Shown piece by piece: positions 17,321-26,900 of a stretch of DNA of 64,000 nt. Position 1 is the first letter of the stretch. The number at the start of each line of letters is the position of its first letter. The notes beneath the pieces were generated by a model that was given only the letters and a program-made list of their open reading frames with translations, was not told where the DNA came from and ran no database searches. The stretch covers positions 1-64,000 of the forward strand of contig NZ_AQXF01000005.1 of NCBI RefSeq assembly GCF_000375545.1. The letters run 5' to 3'. The position numbers were made by a program, and so were the translations under genes. The stretch is from Kordiimonas gwangyangensis DSM 19435 = JCM 12864 (GTDB lineage Bacteria > Pseudomonadota > Alphaproteobacteria > Sphingomonadales > Kordiimonadaceae).

Positions 17321-18502
17321 CTAATAATTTGAAACTGAAGGGCTTTTTCGGCCTTTTATCAGTTTCGTTACGGTATCTGTAAAAGCGTATAATGCGGCGA
17401 GAGGGTGGCGGCTCGCGGTAAAGCCAAAAACGTAAAAAACCCTGATGCTGAATACCGCAAAAGCAAAAAAGACGGGCCACAGAACGACAGCCGGCGTGAC
17501 GGATGTGATGTTCGAACCAAAATCCAGCGCCTTTATCAAAACCAGCAAGACGAGAACCCCGACCATCAACTGAAGGGAAGAATTTCTTCTCACGGGTGGC
17601 TCTGCAAGCCCGACAGCCAGACACGGAATGAGCAGTGGCACCAACACCAGAATAAGCCGACGCTGAGCCTCCCCCAGCAGGCTTCGGGCGTCAAGAAGCT
17701 CGCTTCCTTCACCTCTGGCCCTTTCAATCAATTCAATGAAGGTGAGTTCTTTTTCCGCCTCGCCGCGGCTTCTGAACTGGGGGATATCCGGCAGCGCCAC
17801 AGCTAGGTCGTAGCGGTCAAATTCCATTGTCGCAGGTTTTGTCTCGTTGACATTTTCCGTTGTCAGTATCTGCCCGTCATAGAGCCGGAAAATGATAAAA
17901 TCCTTATTTCCGGACTGAACAAAAATACCGCGAGAAGCTGTCAGATATGAAACCCTCTCGGTGCCTTCCTTGAACTCCAGAAATATACCGCTCAACTCCC
18001 CGCTTTGTGGCGAGATCGAGCCTACATGTAATGTCAGGTCCGCGCCGATTGAGGTAAAAGCGCCTGCGGCAATAGCTTTTCCAAAAGCACCACTTCGTGT
18101 TTTATAGCTCTGTTCCGCAAATCGAAATTCCGCCAGCGGCTCCACATAGCCAACAAGGAGCGCGTTCAAAGCGGCAAGAAGTATCCCAAACCCCAAAGGC
18201 AAGCGAAGAAGCCGGAAGGGGGAGACCTGCCCCGCAGACATGGTGGTCAGCTCATTGTCTTTCGAAAGCTTAAGGAAAGTAAGCATGATCGCCAACATCA
18301 GGCTTATCGGAATTCCAATCGCCAGATATTCGGGAAGCAGAAACACAAGCATGGCCGCAGCGGCGGTTGCTGGTGCGCCGGTCTGCAACGAGAACTGGAA
18401 CAGGCTGAACATATTCTCGATCAGCAATAACCCAACGATAAGCAGCATAATGGCGATAAGCCGCTTTGAAACATGCTTGGCGATATAGAGGTCGATGATC
18501 AT
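17321..18502 (-). CDS. LptF/LptG-family (YjgP/YjgQ) permease
   Basis: 393-residue membrane protein with the LptF/G layout: two N-terminal TM segments (residues 12-35 and 50-75), a third near 100, a periplasmic beta-jellyroll region of about residues 130-260, and three C-terminal TM segments. LYIAKHVSKRL at the start and LSKDNELTTMSAGQVSPFRL on the cytoplasmic coupling helix are typical. LptF and LptG extract LPS from the inner membrane together with LptB. Only one such gene is present here, next to a deacetylase and glycosyltransferases, so it may serve a dedicated glycolipid rather than bulk LPS. That role is inference. Confidence 0.87.
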   Translation of the reverse strand: MIIDLYIAKHVSKRLIAIMLLIVGLLLIENMFSLFQFSLQTGAPATAAAAMLVFLLPEYLAIGIPISLMLAIMLTFLKLSKDNELTTMSAGQVSPFRLLRLPLGFGILLAALNALLVGYVEPLAEFRFAEQSYKTRSGAFGKAIAAGAFTSIGADLTLHVGSISPQSGELSGIFLEFKEGTERVSYLTASRGIFVQSGNKDFIIFRLYDGQILTTENVNETKPATMEFDRYDLAVALPDIPQFRSRGEAEKELTFIELIERARGEGSELLDARSLLGEAQRRLILVLVPLLIPCLAVGLAEPPVRRNSSLQLMVGVLVLLVLIKALDFGSNITSVTPAVVLWPVFFAFAVFSIRVFYVFGFTASRHPLAALYAFTDTVTKLIKGRKSPSVSNY

Positions 18503-18691
18503 TCAGCTATGCAGGCAATTTTTTGGAGCTTCAGAACAGTAGACGTCCCCCCTTAATGGTCACCTCCAAAGAAGTTTCAAAAAACGCCCACTTAATACCA
18601 GCATGCACAAACAGGCAGGTTGGAGGTGTTTGCCTGTCCGCGGCGTTTTAGCTCTCGTAACACGGCAGCTAGAACTTTGACTGGAAGGTGG

Positions 18692-19627
18692 ATGACAGAA
18701 AAATTTTCACGCTTTATGGCGTCGCCGGTAGCTGAACATGTGGCGAAGCTGCTGCAACTATTGTTGCTTTGCGGGCTGTGTTTATACCTTCTGCATGAGC
18801 TTTCCCTGATTGGGTGGAAAGACCTGTGGGAAAACGTGCCTACCACCCCTGCATACTATTGTATTCTGCTCACGAGCTTTTTGCTGCTGCCCTGCAGCGA
18901 GCTGTTGATTTACCGTCCGCTCTGGCCTGATCTCCACTCAAAAGGCGCTGCAATACTTGCAGTTCTGTTACGCAAGCAGGCGCTGAATGATGTGATCATC
19001 GGCTATAGCGGCGAAGCCTTCTTCCTCCTATGGGCCAAACAGAATATCGGCGTGACCATGAAGGCAGCCTTTAACGTCGTTAAAGACAACAATCTCATTT
19101 CGGCCGCGGTATCCGCCGCCGCAGCCCTGATCATAGTGGTGTTTTTTATGTTCTCTGGTCAGCTCGGGCTCCTGACACATCACGCCCCGGGCACCCTGCC
19201 CACCATCGTAGGCCCTGCGACGCTCGGATTATTGCTCGTCCCTTTTCTCGCTTTTTTTGGACACCACATTATCACGCTTCCCAAACCACAGATCCTACGC
19301 ATTGCCACCTTGCACGGCGCCAGGATTGTTGTTTTCGAAAGCCTGCTGGTGATCCAATGGAGTATTGTAATTCCAGACATTCCTTTAGGCGTGTGGGTGG
19401 GCTTTATCGCAGCTCGCATGGTGCTCACTCGAATCCCGCTGCTGCCGAATAAAGAATTGATCCTGCTGGGCCTTGCGGTGACCTTGTCGGAGTATCTGCC
19501 GAACGCAGCGGCTGCGTTGGGGGCACTTTTCCTGACCAGTTCCGCCATCACACAGGTTTTGAATACTGTGGTTTTGCTGGTGACGGGCGTGAGGGACTTT
19601 TCTCGCAAGCGCGCCGAAGTGTGTTAG
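18692..19627 (+). CDS. Integral membrane protein, possibly lysylphosphatidylglycerol-synthase-TM-like
   Basis: 311-residue protein with about seven to eight hydrophobic segments and no soluble domain. The overall look (KDNNLISAAVSAAAALIIVV and a C-terminal NAAAALGALFLTSSAITQVL) recalls the UPF0104/LPG-synthase transmembrane family, often a flippase-like partner in glycolipid clusters, but I am not certain. The ATG at 18692 has GGAAGG a few nt upstream. It runs opposite to its neighbours and its 3' end overlaps the DUF2141 gene by 4 nt. Confidence 0.65.
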   Translation: MTEKFSRFMASPVAEHVAKLLQLLLLCGLCLYLLHELSLIGWKDLWENVPTTPAYYCILLTSFLLLPCSELLIYRPLWPDLHSKGAAILAVLLRKQALNDVIIGYSGEAFFLLWAKQNIGVTMKAAFNVVKDNNLISAAVSAAAALIIVVFFMFSGQLGLLTHHAPGTLPTIVGPATLGLLLVPFLAFFGHHIITLPKPQILRIATLHGARIVVFESLLVIQWSIVIPDIPLGVWVGFIAARMVLTRIPLLPNKELILLGLAVTLSEYLPNAAAALGALFLTSSAITQVLNTVVLLVTGVRDFSRKRAEVC

Positions 19628-20154
19628 CGGCGCTTGGACCTGCGCCGTTGCTCAATCTGCTTCCGCTTTTCCTGGTCAAGCGGACGCGCGCCAAACCCCT
19701 GCAGATAGTTCAGAATGATGACCATTGCATTGCGGCCCGGCCTTGCGACAAAGGCGACCTCTTCGCGGCCTGGCGTTCCCAAACCTAATGTGGGGTTTTG
19801 CGAGAAGCCAAAACCGTCGTCGATTATGTCCAGCTTTTTGTTGGCATTCCTGTCGTGAAGCACCACCACGATGTAGCTTTCTGGCTCCGGTATGGCCAAA
19901 CATAATGTCTGAGATGCCTGTGCGGTTGGTACGCGAATTCTATCAACTAATACGTCCAGATAATCGCCTTCAACATCAGGGTGCAATTCAACAACAACGT
20001 CACCCCGTGTATCCATCAGGCCTTCGACCTGCACTTCAAGCCATTGATCCCCTTTTTCATCACAGCCTGTGTCGGCGGCAGAGACTTGGCTCGACACTGC
20101 CAGTAGCGCCAACACGACGGGAAAAAGCATGGGCTTTCTTTTTGTCTTAGCCAT
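19624..20154 (-). CDS. Exported DUF2141 protein
   Basis: 176-residue protein with a signal peptide (KPMLFPVVLALLAVSSQVSA). A DUF2141-type beta-sandwich follows: VEGLMDTRGDVVVELHPD, YIVVVLHDRNANKKLDI and GFGFSQNP near residues 115-125. It ends in a very basic tail (RRRSKRR). The family is periplasmic and of unknown function, often near outer-membrane or carotenoid/glycolipid genes. I chose the ATG at 20154, which overlaps the glycosyltransferase gene by 8 nt; a longer ORF lacks a signal peptide at its start. Confidence 0.82.
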   Translation of the reverse strand: MAKTKRKPMLFPVVLALLAVSSQVSAADTGCDEKGDQWLEVQVEGLMDTRGDVVVELHPDVEGDYLDVLVDRIRVPTAQASQTLCLAIPEPESYIVVVLHDRNANKKLDIIDDGFGFSQNPTLGLGTPGREEVAFVARPGRNAMVIILNYLQGFGARPLDQEKRKQIEQRRRSKRR

Positions 20155-20845
20155 CCGGGAATTGCCCAAGCGTCGGTTTCTGAACGTTTCGGGGTAGCCT
20201 CTTGTCGTGCAGGACAAAGGCGCCATCCCAGTTCGTGAAATAGCGATCCAGTATAGTGTTATTGCCAACTCGCATGACTTCTGGCCCCAGCACCGCGATT
20301 TTTTCCGCTTCTGTCTGAAACAATGTCATCCAGAGAACGCGCTGTTCGCGCGGAAAAATATCAGCCACATGAGCACAGTCACCGCGGCCATGCTGAAGCC
20401 ATTCAGTGACAAATCGCAGGCCAAACTCGTTTGCCCTTATCATCATGAAACCGCAATTAGGGGCACGCCAACTGCGCGACAGCCGCACGGACAAAGTGCA
20501 AAGAGGAACGGGCAGCCCCATCCGCCGGGAGACGTCTTCGGAAATTATAAAGTCTTTGTTCGGATGTTTTTCTACCAGATGGCTCAGGGGAAGGTCTGGC
20601 AAGTTTACGGTAGTATCGGCATCGACAACCACAAGCCAGTCGGCTTCCGTTTGCTCGATATGTCTGCGCATGAGTTCGATCTTTGACCAGATCAGATGCA
20701 TATCCGGCAGGACAGCCTCTCGCCAAAGCACGAAATTGTATCCGTGCCTTTGGCAATAGGATCGCCAGTTCTCGCTGGTGTCATCGGCATAATAGTCGAT
20801 TTCCGGTGTTGCCAGCATGGCGACGTCAAAGGTTGCTTCGGTCAC
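20147..20845 (-). CDS. Putative glycosyltransferase (GT34/GMA12-like fold)
   Basis: 232-residue protein. WLVVVDADTTVNLPDLP contains a DxD nucleotide-sugar motif near residue 80. WRAPNCGFMMIRANEFG and TILDRYFTNWDGAFVLHDKR match the galactosyl/alpha-mannosyltransferase GMA12/MNN10 type. The start is uncertain: the GTG at 20845 has GGGAAGGG upstream, while a TTG at 20875 would overlap the previous gene by 4 nt. It lies in a run of three glycosyltransferase genes, so it probably adds a sugar to the same product. Confidence 0.75.
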   Translation of the reverse strand: MTEATFDVAMLATPEIDYYADDTSENWRSYCQRHGYNFVLWREAVLPDMHLIWSKIELMRRHIEQTEADWLVVVDADTTVNLPDLPLSHLVEKHPNKDFIISEDVSRRMGLPVPLCTLSVRLSRSWRAPNCGFMMIRANEFGLRFVTEWLQHGRGDCAHVADIFPREQRVLWMTLFQTEAEKIAVLGPEVMRVGNNTILDRYFTNWDGAFVLHDKRLPRNVQKPTLGQFPDG

Positions 20846-20871
20846 GGTTGATTTTCCCTTCCCGGTGGCGA

Positions 20872-22050
20872 TCAAGCAGCTTGCAGCTCTCGGCCTGAGG
20901 CGTTCATCAGGCCGGCATAATGGTTGAACAGGTGCTCATAGTGATCAGCAGATGTCCGAACGTTGGCGCGTGCGGCCGCCGCTCGCAGTTGGGCCTGGTT
21001 CCGCTCGAAAAGACGAACAATGGCATCAGCGCAAGACCGGGCATCGCCGACCTTGTGGACTTCCGCATAGCCTTTATCTGCGAGATCAAAGGCGCCGCCA
21101 CGATCTGGCACGATCAGGGGCAGACCCGAGGAGAGCGCTTCGGCAATCACGAGGCCGAAGGTTTCCGAAGCACAGCAGTGGATCATTGCATCCGAGCTGG
21201 CCAAAATTTTCGCAAGCAGATGCCTGTCTCTCACCTGCCCAGCAACATGAACTCCTTTTACGGACCGGGCGTGTTTTTCAACGGCTTTTCGCCGAGGGCC
21301 GTCCCCGATCAGGTACAGCCCCACAGGACGGCTTTTATTCACCTGCGCTACGGCGTCGATCATTGTACCAATGCGCTTTTCCGGGTGATGCCGGGATACA
21401 CTCAGTATCAACCGGGCATCCGGGTCATCTATGCCACACTGCTCCAGCAGGTGACGACGCAAGTTTTCATTTCTGAGTGCCGGGGAGAACAGGCCTTTTT
21501 CAATGCCGAAAGGGATAGGCGTGGGACGCCTTAACCCTAGCCCGGCCAGCCGGTCGGCGAACCAGGGAGCACTGACGACCGTCGTGTCAAAAGTATCGCC
21601 CAACCGGCGCATGTACCGCCAGAACCAGGCAAAGAGCCAATCTACATGTTGAGGTTTGAGAATATTTTCCAGCAACAGCTGCGGGTATGAAGAAACCGGA
21701 TCCTGGTGGATGAAGAACGACTTAACGGCGTCTCCCTGCCACCGGGAAACCGCGCGACCGCCAAGCCAGGGAGAAGAGCCCTCTACAATTTGTGGTTTTT
21801 CAGAGTTCAAAACCTCATGGATGGCGCGGTAATTGTTGAAGAAGTGGTAGCGCCTGTCGACGGGAATTGGGGGAGACTTCAGCCAAATAATCGTACCATG
21901 TTCACGTTGTTCGCGACGGTCCTCTGTCCCCGGGGCCACAATGACGGTCTTGACCCCGAGATGATGGCTGACTTGCAACTTTTGTTGAATATAGGTTTTT
22001 ACGCCACCACCGTGATCACTGTAAAACTCGGCAACATCTAATAATTTCAT
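20872..22050 (-). CDS. Glycosyltransferase family 4 (GT-B)
   Basis: 392-residue GT-B enzyme. The acceptor-side domain starts LLDVAEFYSDHGGGVKTYIQ. The donor domain has ILSVSRHHPEKRIGTMIDAV, YLIGDGPRR and the E-x7-E motif CASETFGLVIAEALSSGLP near residue 300. It should transfer a sugar from a nucleotide donor, probably at the cytoplasmic membrane face. It lies 17 nt after the next GT4 gene, in the same operon. Confidence 0.9.
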   Translation of the reverse strand: MKLLDVAEFYSDHGGGVKTYIQQKLQVSHHLGVKTVIVAPGTEDRREQREHGTIIWLKSPPIPVDRRYHFFNNYRAIHEVLNSEKPQIVEGSSPWLGGRAVSRWQGDAVKSFFIHQDPVSSYPQLLLENILKPQHVDWLFAWFWRYMRRLGDTFDTTVVSAPWFADRLAGLGLRRPTPIPFGIEKGLFSPALRNENLRRHLLEQCGIDDPDARLILSVSRHHPEKRIGTMIDAVAQVNKSRPVGLYLIGDGPRRKAVEKHARSVKGVHVAGQVRDRHLLAKILASSDAMIHCCASETFGLVIAEALSSGLPLIVPDRGGAFDLADKGYAEVHKVGDARSCADAIVRLFERNQAQLRAAAARANVRTSADHYEHLFNHYAGLMNASGRELQAA

Positions 22051-22067
22051 CGTTCGCCCTTATGTCT

Positions 22068-23306
22068 TTAAAGGATGTTGGTTTGTCCCGCTTTGCCCAC
22101 TAGTGAACGTTGGTAATGGCTGAGCACCTCCAGCAAAATATTGTCCCAGTGGAATTGCCGGCTACGCCCCACGCTTGCCGCGGAGAAGGCACTCCGCAAA
22201 CCGGGGTTTGTAATCAGTTCTTCAAGGTGTTGCTCCATCGCGGCCGCGTCATCAGGCGGCGCAAGGAAGCCGGTTTCGGCATGCTGCACCAGAAAACGGC
22301 TCCCGGTCGCATCTACACAAACCTGGGGCACACCCGATGCCATTGCCTCAAGTGTTACGTTGCCAAAAGCTTCGGTTCTGGAAGGATTGAAGAAAATGTC
22401 TGACGACGCATATGCGCGGGCAAGCTCTGTACCTGTCAGAAAGCCCAAAAACTTTGCGTCAGGCAGTCTCTGCTGGAACCATTTTCTCGCCGGGCCGTCA
22501 CCGACCACCATGACATGCGGTGTAATGCCTTTGCTCCGCAGCAAATTAATCGTCGCAACGAATTGCTCCAGGCCCTTCTCCAGAACTAGTCTGCCGACAA
22601 AGCTGATAACAACATCCTGCTTTTCAAATCCGAGCGTTTCGCGCCACGCCAGATTACGCCGTGTCGGGTTGAAAAGTTTATCGTCAACACCCCTGCTCCA
22701 TTTTTTTATGGGAACAGTCACGCCGGTTTCCCGCATGGTGTTTTCCATGCACGGCGTCGGCACATAGATCTCGTCACACTGGTTGTAGACCTTGTTAATT
22801 TTGGTACTGAGATACCGCTCCAGCGCACCCAGCCGGTAATAGCGAAGGTAGGTGTCGAACCGCGTGTGGACGGAGGCAACCGTCACCAGGCCACGCTTCC
22901 TGCCGTATTTGACCGCGCCCCTGCATAATGGATCAGGCGCGGAGATATGGATGATGTTTGGCTTGAATGCGTCAAGGTCGCGCTGAATATATCGCGGCAA
23001 ACCAAGAGCTATCCGGTATTCGGTACGGAACGGTACGGGAATAGACGGCGCACTTATGAGTGTCCCCGCCGGCGGAAAAGCAGGATCCTCCACGGTAGGA
23101 GAATACACACGGACTTGTGCTCCTTGAGTTTCGAGAAACGCAACAAGCTTGTTCAACGCCTGGTTGGCGCCGTCTTTTACATAGTTGTAATTACCCGAGA
23201 ACAAGGCGACACGCAGCTTACTGGCGCTAGGTAGCGCAGCCCTGCTTGGTGCAATGGCGGGGAGCTTTTCAATTTTTCCGTTAAAATTCACTGTCTCGTC
23301 GTTCAT
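22068..23306 (-). CDS. Glycosyltransferase family 4, MgtA/SQD2-like
   Basis: 412-residue GT-B enzyme: RVALFSGNYNYVKDGANQAL glycine-rich first loop near residue 31, IIHISAPDPLCRGAVKYGRK, SFVGRLVLEKGLEQFVATI and the E-x7-E region SRTEAFGNVTLEAMASG. The pattern resembles the GT4 subgroup that makes glycolipids (mannosyl-, sulfoquinovosyl- or glucuronosyl-diacylglycerol, PimA-like). With inositol-lipid genes nearby, an inositol- or lipid-linked acceptor is plausible but unproven. Confidence 0.9.
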   Translation of the reverse strand: MNDETVNFNGKIEKLPAIAPSRAALPSASKLRVALFSGNYNYVKDGANQALNKLVAFLETQGAQVRVYSPTVEDPAFPPAGTLISAPSIPVPFRTEYRIALGLPRYIQRDLDAFKPNIIHISAPDPLCRGAVKYGRKRGLVTVASVHTRFDTYLRYYRLGALERYLSTKINKVYNQCDEIYVPTPCMENTMRETGVTVPIKKWSRGVDDKLFNPTRRNLAWRETLGFEKQDVVISFVGRLVLEKGLEQFVATINLLRSKGITPHVMVVGDGPARKWFQQRLPDAKFLGFLTGTELARAYASSDIFFNPSRTEAFGNVTLEAMASGVPQVCVDATGSRFLVQHAETGFLAPPDDAAAMEQHLEELITNPGLRSAFSAASVGRSRQFHWDNILLEVLSHYQRSLVGKAGQTNIL

Positions 23307-23427
23307 GGCAACTTCAACCTAAGTCTCATTGTTTTTGGTTTCCAAGCCTCGGGAAACGGCCGGGCCGGATCTGTTTTCGCCTGATAAAACGTTTGAATCT
23401 GCGCGGTCATTTGAACGAGAAGGCGAG

Positions 23428-23459
23428 GCCGGGCAGTGGTGGGAGCGCCACTGCCCGGC
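23428..23459. terminator. Strong 12-bp hairpin downstream of the TonB receptor gene
   Basis: GCCGGGCAGTGG and CCACTGCCCGGC pair perfectly across an 8-nt loop, 27 nt past the receptor stop codon on the minus strand. There is no T run. It may be a terminator, an mRNA-stabilising hairpin that lowers expression of the downstream glycosyltransferases, or both. Confidence 0.55.
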
Positions 23460-23485
23460 AAGTTCGAGAGTCTTTCAGGGTAACT

Positions 23486-25861
23486 CTAGAACTCGAATGC
23501 AAGACCGAATTGCGGTATAATTCCCATGCCTTCGGTACCGACCAACCCGTCGATTTCACTGAAGTCGACGTCGTCGATGTTGCTGCGGTTCAGCGCGTTT
23601 ACGATGTCGAGGAACGCTCTCACCCGAACACCGCCGATCTGGGTTTGGTAGTCAGCCCTGAAGTTCAGTGTGGAGAAATAGGCGTTCCGGCCAAAGTATG
23701 AGTCCGTAATCTCCCGCGAATACCGCAACAGGCCAGATTCAGGGATAACATCTTCATGAATGATGTAAGCTTCGCTCGGGCGGCCAGAGGCGATCTGATA
23801 CTGCAAACCGAACGACCAGTTTTCATTCAGCTCATAATTCAGGGTAATATTGCCAAGGTGCGGCCTGTTGAACTTCGACGGGTGGTATCCGTTGCCATCG
23901 CCATCATCAATTTTGGTCTTGTTGTAGCTATAGCGCGCGGAGGCTGACCAACGGTCCGAGAAATCCTTGCGGACAACCCAGTCAAAACCTGCGGCCCACC
24001 CCTTTCCGCTGTTGAACAAGCGGCCAGATACCCGGTCGCCGTCCGGTATAAGCTTATCCATATCCTGATAGTATGCCTCGATTTGCATCGAGTAATTATT
24101 ACCCAGGTAATAATCGAGCCCTGTGCTGAATTGGAGCGTGCGCTCATGGTCCAGATCCACGTTGGCGGGGTCCGCTGCAATTTCCAGCATGCTCGGCGCC
24201 TGGTAATAGAGGCCGCCCGTCATATTAACACGGGCCCGCTCATTCACCTGCCAATCCACCTGCAATCTTGGCGAGACGGTTGTTGACGACAGCAAGTCGT
24301 CATACTCCAACCGCACGCCCGGTGTCACAGTAACGCTGCCATAGTCAAACGATTGATCCACATAAGCCGCACCACGGATACCGCTCTTCTTGAAAGCGGA
24401 GTTATACAGCTCAGGTGTCAGCAGGATGTACTTCTGATCCTCTGACGGACGGTAATCGTCCGTGTCGTAGACATACTGGACATAATCCCTGCTCAGACTT
24501 TGACGATAATCGGTAGAGATCTGCGTAAGCCTCAAACCCGCCTGGAAGCGACCGAACCGGTTGTCTTGCGAATAGTCACTCCGCCAGCCGAATTCCTTCT
24601 CATCTTCACGCGATGAGATAATGCGCTCTTCAACAGGGATAGCGTCGGGGTCCTTGGGTGAATCGCTAAGCTCAGGGTAAGCTTCCCCTTGGTACGTATT
24701 TTCCTTGCCAAACCGGTAATACACCGTGTTGCGCCATTCGCCGGTGTCCCCGACAAGCTGTTCGAGGGTGACCCCGAGCGCGCCTGCATCCTGTTTGCTT
24801 TCAAATAGCATGTAGTCGAGCGGTGCTTCAGCTTCCACGACATGGGAGGTATCCCGAGTGTTTTTCTCCGGCGCAAAGATACCAATCACCTTCAATTTGG
24901 TGTCTTCGTCAATGCGGGTCACAGTTTTCAGCAACACGTCGGTCATCACCGGACGGCCAACATCCTTGGCACCAATCAGGTCAAGCAACCGCCCAAAGTC
25001 ATAGTGCCGCACCGACAGCAGCATGCTTGTGTTTTCATCGATACCGCTCGGGCCGTCATACAGAAGCTCGGCCCCTGCCAGATCGACCTTACCGCTTACA
25101 AAGGGTGTGTCGCGGTTACCTTCGGCCAATTTAAGTTTCAACAGCGAACCGTTGAGGCCGCCGTAAGCCGCGCCCCAGCCACCGGGTATGAACTCGGCCT
25201 GCCCCACCACGTTTTGACCGAAAATCGAATAGCGCCCGCCATTGGCAACCTCATCTTCTTCACCGATAGAGTTGTCGAAATGGGTGGTGCGGCCAAACGG
25301 GATATCATCAACCAAGATGATATTGTCTTTTGGGCCTCGGCCACGCACCGAAAAGCTGGAAAACGCGCCTGTCGCATTCACGCCAGGCAAAGCATTCAGA
25401 CCGCGGAAAATATCGCCCGCCGTGCCCGGCGCCCGGCGAATTTCCTCACGGCTAAGAGTGCGGCTTGTAATGGAGCCCTGACGCGATGTTGCGATAGGGC
25501 TTCCCACTACGTTGATCTCTTCAATGTCGTCCAAAGGGCGCAGCGCAAAATCCACAATCGTACCTTTATCTGCAAACAGGTCGACGTTGTTTTCGCGCGC
25601 TGACTGATAGCCGCCGCTTTCTACGGTTACCGTCACCAGCCCACTTGAGTTGGTACTGACGGAAAAATTACCTTGTTCGTCGGCAAGGGTTGAAGCAATC
25701 ACCTCACCTTGTCTGTCGGTAACTGTAACCGTGGCGCCAGCCGCTGGCCTCTTGGTTTCCGCGTTGATAATGCGTCCGGATATCCTGCTCTCTTGTGCGA
25801 TAGCGACAGTCGAAACGGCTGTGGTTAACGCAGCTGCAAGTAGGTAGTTTAGCGAAGACAT
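23486..25861 (-). CDS. TonB-dependent receptor with carboxypeptidase-regulatory-like N-domain
   Basis: 791-residue receptor. A signal peptide ends VAIAQ. Residues 26-110 form a CarboxypepD_reg-like beta-sandwich (SGRIINAETKRPAAGATVTV, FSVSTNSSGLVTVTV). The plug (SREEIRRAPGTAGDIFRGLN, FSVRGRGPKDNIILVDDIPF) and a barrel ending FGLAFEF follow. The N-domain suggests a carbohydrate or complex-ligand receptor rather than a simple siderophore receptor. It precedes three glycosyltransferases and DUF2141 on the same strand. Confidence 0.92.
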   Translation of the reverse strand: MSSLNYLLAAALTTAVSTVAIAQESRISGRIINAETKRPAAGATVTVTDRQGEVIASTLADEQGNFSVSTNSSGLVTVTVESGGYQSARENNVDLFADKGTIVDFALRPLDDIEEINVVGSPIATSRQGSITSRTLSREEIRRAPGTAGDIFRGLNALPGVNATGAFSSFSVRGRGPKDNIILVDDIPFGRTTHFDNSIGEEDEVANGGRYSIFGQNVVGQAEFIPGGWGAAYGGLNGSLLKLKLAEGNRDTPFVSGKVDLAGAELLYDGPSGIDENTSMLLSVRHYDFGRLLDLIGAKDVGRPVMTDVLLKTVTRIDEDTKLKVIGIFAPEKNTRDTSHVVEAEAPLDYMLFESKQDAGALGVTLEQLVGDTGEWRNTVYYRFGKENTYQGEAYPELSDSPKDPDAIPVEERIISSREDEKEFGWRSDYSQDNRFGRFQAGLRLTQISTDYRQSLSRDYVQYVYDTDDYRPSEDQKYILLTPELYNSAFKKSGIRGAAYVDQSFDYGSVTVTPGVRLEYDDLLSSTTVSPRLQVDWQVNERARVNMTGGLYYQAPSMLEIAADPANVDLDHERTLQFSTGLDYYLGNNYSMQIEAYYQDMDKLIPDGDRVSGRLFNSGKGWAAGFDWVVRKDFSDRWSASARYSYNKTKIDDGDGNGYHPSKFNRPHLGNITLNYELNENWSFGLQYQIASGRPSEAYIIHEDVIPESGLLRYSREITDSYFGRNAYFSTLNFRADYQTQIGGVRVRAFLDIVNALNRSNIDDVDFSEIDGLVGTEGMGIIPQFGLAFEF

Positions 25862-26174
25862 AAATGATCCTGTCGTTTTGCCATTCTGGGTTGCGAGTTA
25901 CTTCTGCTGGACAAACGAAGGATGGGGGAGATCGCCTCCATATTTTTGGGGTTGGCACTCAAAAAAATCTGCCGGAATTAAAATTGAGTGATTTTCCCAC
26001 CCACTGCATGGAGGTGCATTACTAGTCATTCCGTTGACCCCGCATAGTGGATCAGGAAACCTTCCCGTTTCTGGGGTGGCTTTCCCATGACCAGCGCGGT
26101 CCTTCTTTCATAACAAACCCGAAGCGATGAAAGCGGATGAAGCGGCAGCTCGAAGCTTCAGTGGAATATATAAT
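25862..26174. other. Divergent intergenic region (TonB receptor / cytidylyltransferase)
   Basis: 313 bp between divergent genes, expected to hold both promoters. A weak ACTCA...TGAGT inverted repeat lies near 25957-25990. No RNA gene or clear operator was recognised. Confidence 0.4.
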
Positions 26175-26900
26175 ATGACGACAGACCTTTTAATTGTCGC
26201 CGCTGGCATGGGCTCAAGGCTCAAGGCCAAAGGCATTCTCAAACCACTGGTAAGTCTGGCAGGCGTCCCGCTGATAGAACGGGCCATAGAAACGGCCTGC
26301 GCTGCGGGAATAACAAATATTACTGTCGTGACAGGGTACCAGCACCGCGTGCTTGAAGAGTTTCTCAGTGAACTATCAAACCGTAGGGGATGGACTATCC
26401 GGACCATTTTCAACCCGGACTTTATGTATGCAAACGGCCTCTCCGTATTGAAAGCGGCGCCGCTACTGGGTGATCGCTTCTGTCTGACGATGTGTGATCA
26501 CCTTGTAGAGCCGAGCTTATATCATCGGCTTCTGGCACAGCCGCTCGGCCCTCACGAAGTTGCTTTAGGGGTGGACAGGCGCTTGGCCAACCCGTTCGTC
26601 GATCTGAACGACGTTACGAAGGTAAGGCTGGCTGGCAAAAAAATCCGTAATATCGGCAAAGACATTGCAATGTACAATGCGTTCGACACCGGTGTGTTTC
26701 ACGCAAATGCAAGCTTGTTCGACGCGATAGCGAGAAGCCTGAATGACAGCGGGGATTGTTCAATCTCTGGCGGCATGAAACTGTTGGCTGCTGAAGGCAA
26801 GGCCATTGGTGTAGACATTGGTGATAGCCAGTGGATTGATGTCGATTGCCCCGAAATGTACGAGCTTGCGTCAAACTGGCTTGCAACTACCGCACTTTAA
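26175..26900 (+). CDS. Nucleotidyltransferase, probably inositol-1-phosphate cytidylyltransferase-like
   Basis: 241-residue NTP-transferase: AAGMGSRL at 9-16 with K23-P24, the catalytic MCDHLVEP at 106-113 and SQWIDVDCPEM near 218-228. The CDH...DVD pattern matches the IPCT domain of archaeal and bacterial IPCT/DIPPS enzymes, which make CDP-inositol from inositol-1-phosphate and CTP. MIPS and a CDP-alcohol phosphotransferase gene lie nearby, which supports this. A glucose-1-phosphate or choline-phosphate nucleotidyltransferase is the alternative. The ATG at 26175 is preferred over 26127. Its 3' end overlaps the flippase gene by 14 bp, tail to tail. Confidence 0.78.
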   Translation: MTTDLLIVAAGMGSRLKAKGILKPLVSLAGVPLIERAIETACAAGITNITVVTGYQHRVLEEFLSELSNRRGWTIRTIFNPDFMYANGLSVLKAAPLLGDRFCLTMCDHLVEPSLYHRLLAQPLGPHEVALGVDRRLANPFVDLNDVTKVRLAGKKIRNIGKDIAMYNAFDTGVFHANASLFDAIARSLNDSGDCSISGGMKLLAAEGKAIGVDIGDSQWIDVDCPEMYELASNWLATTAL

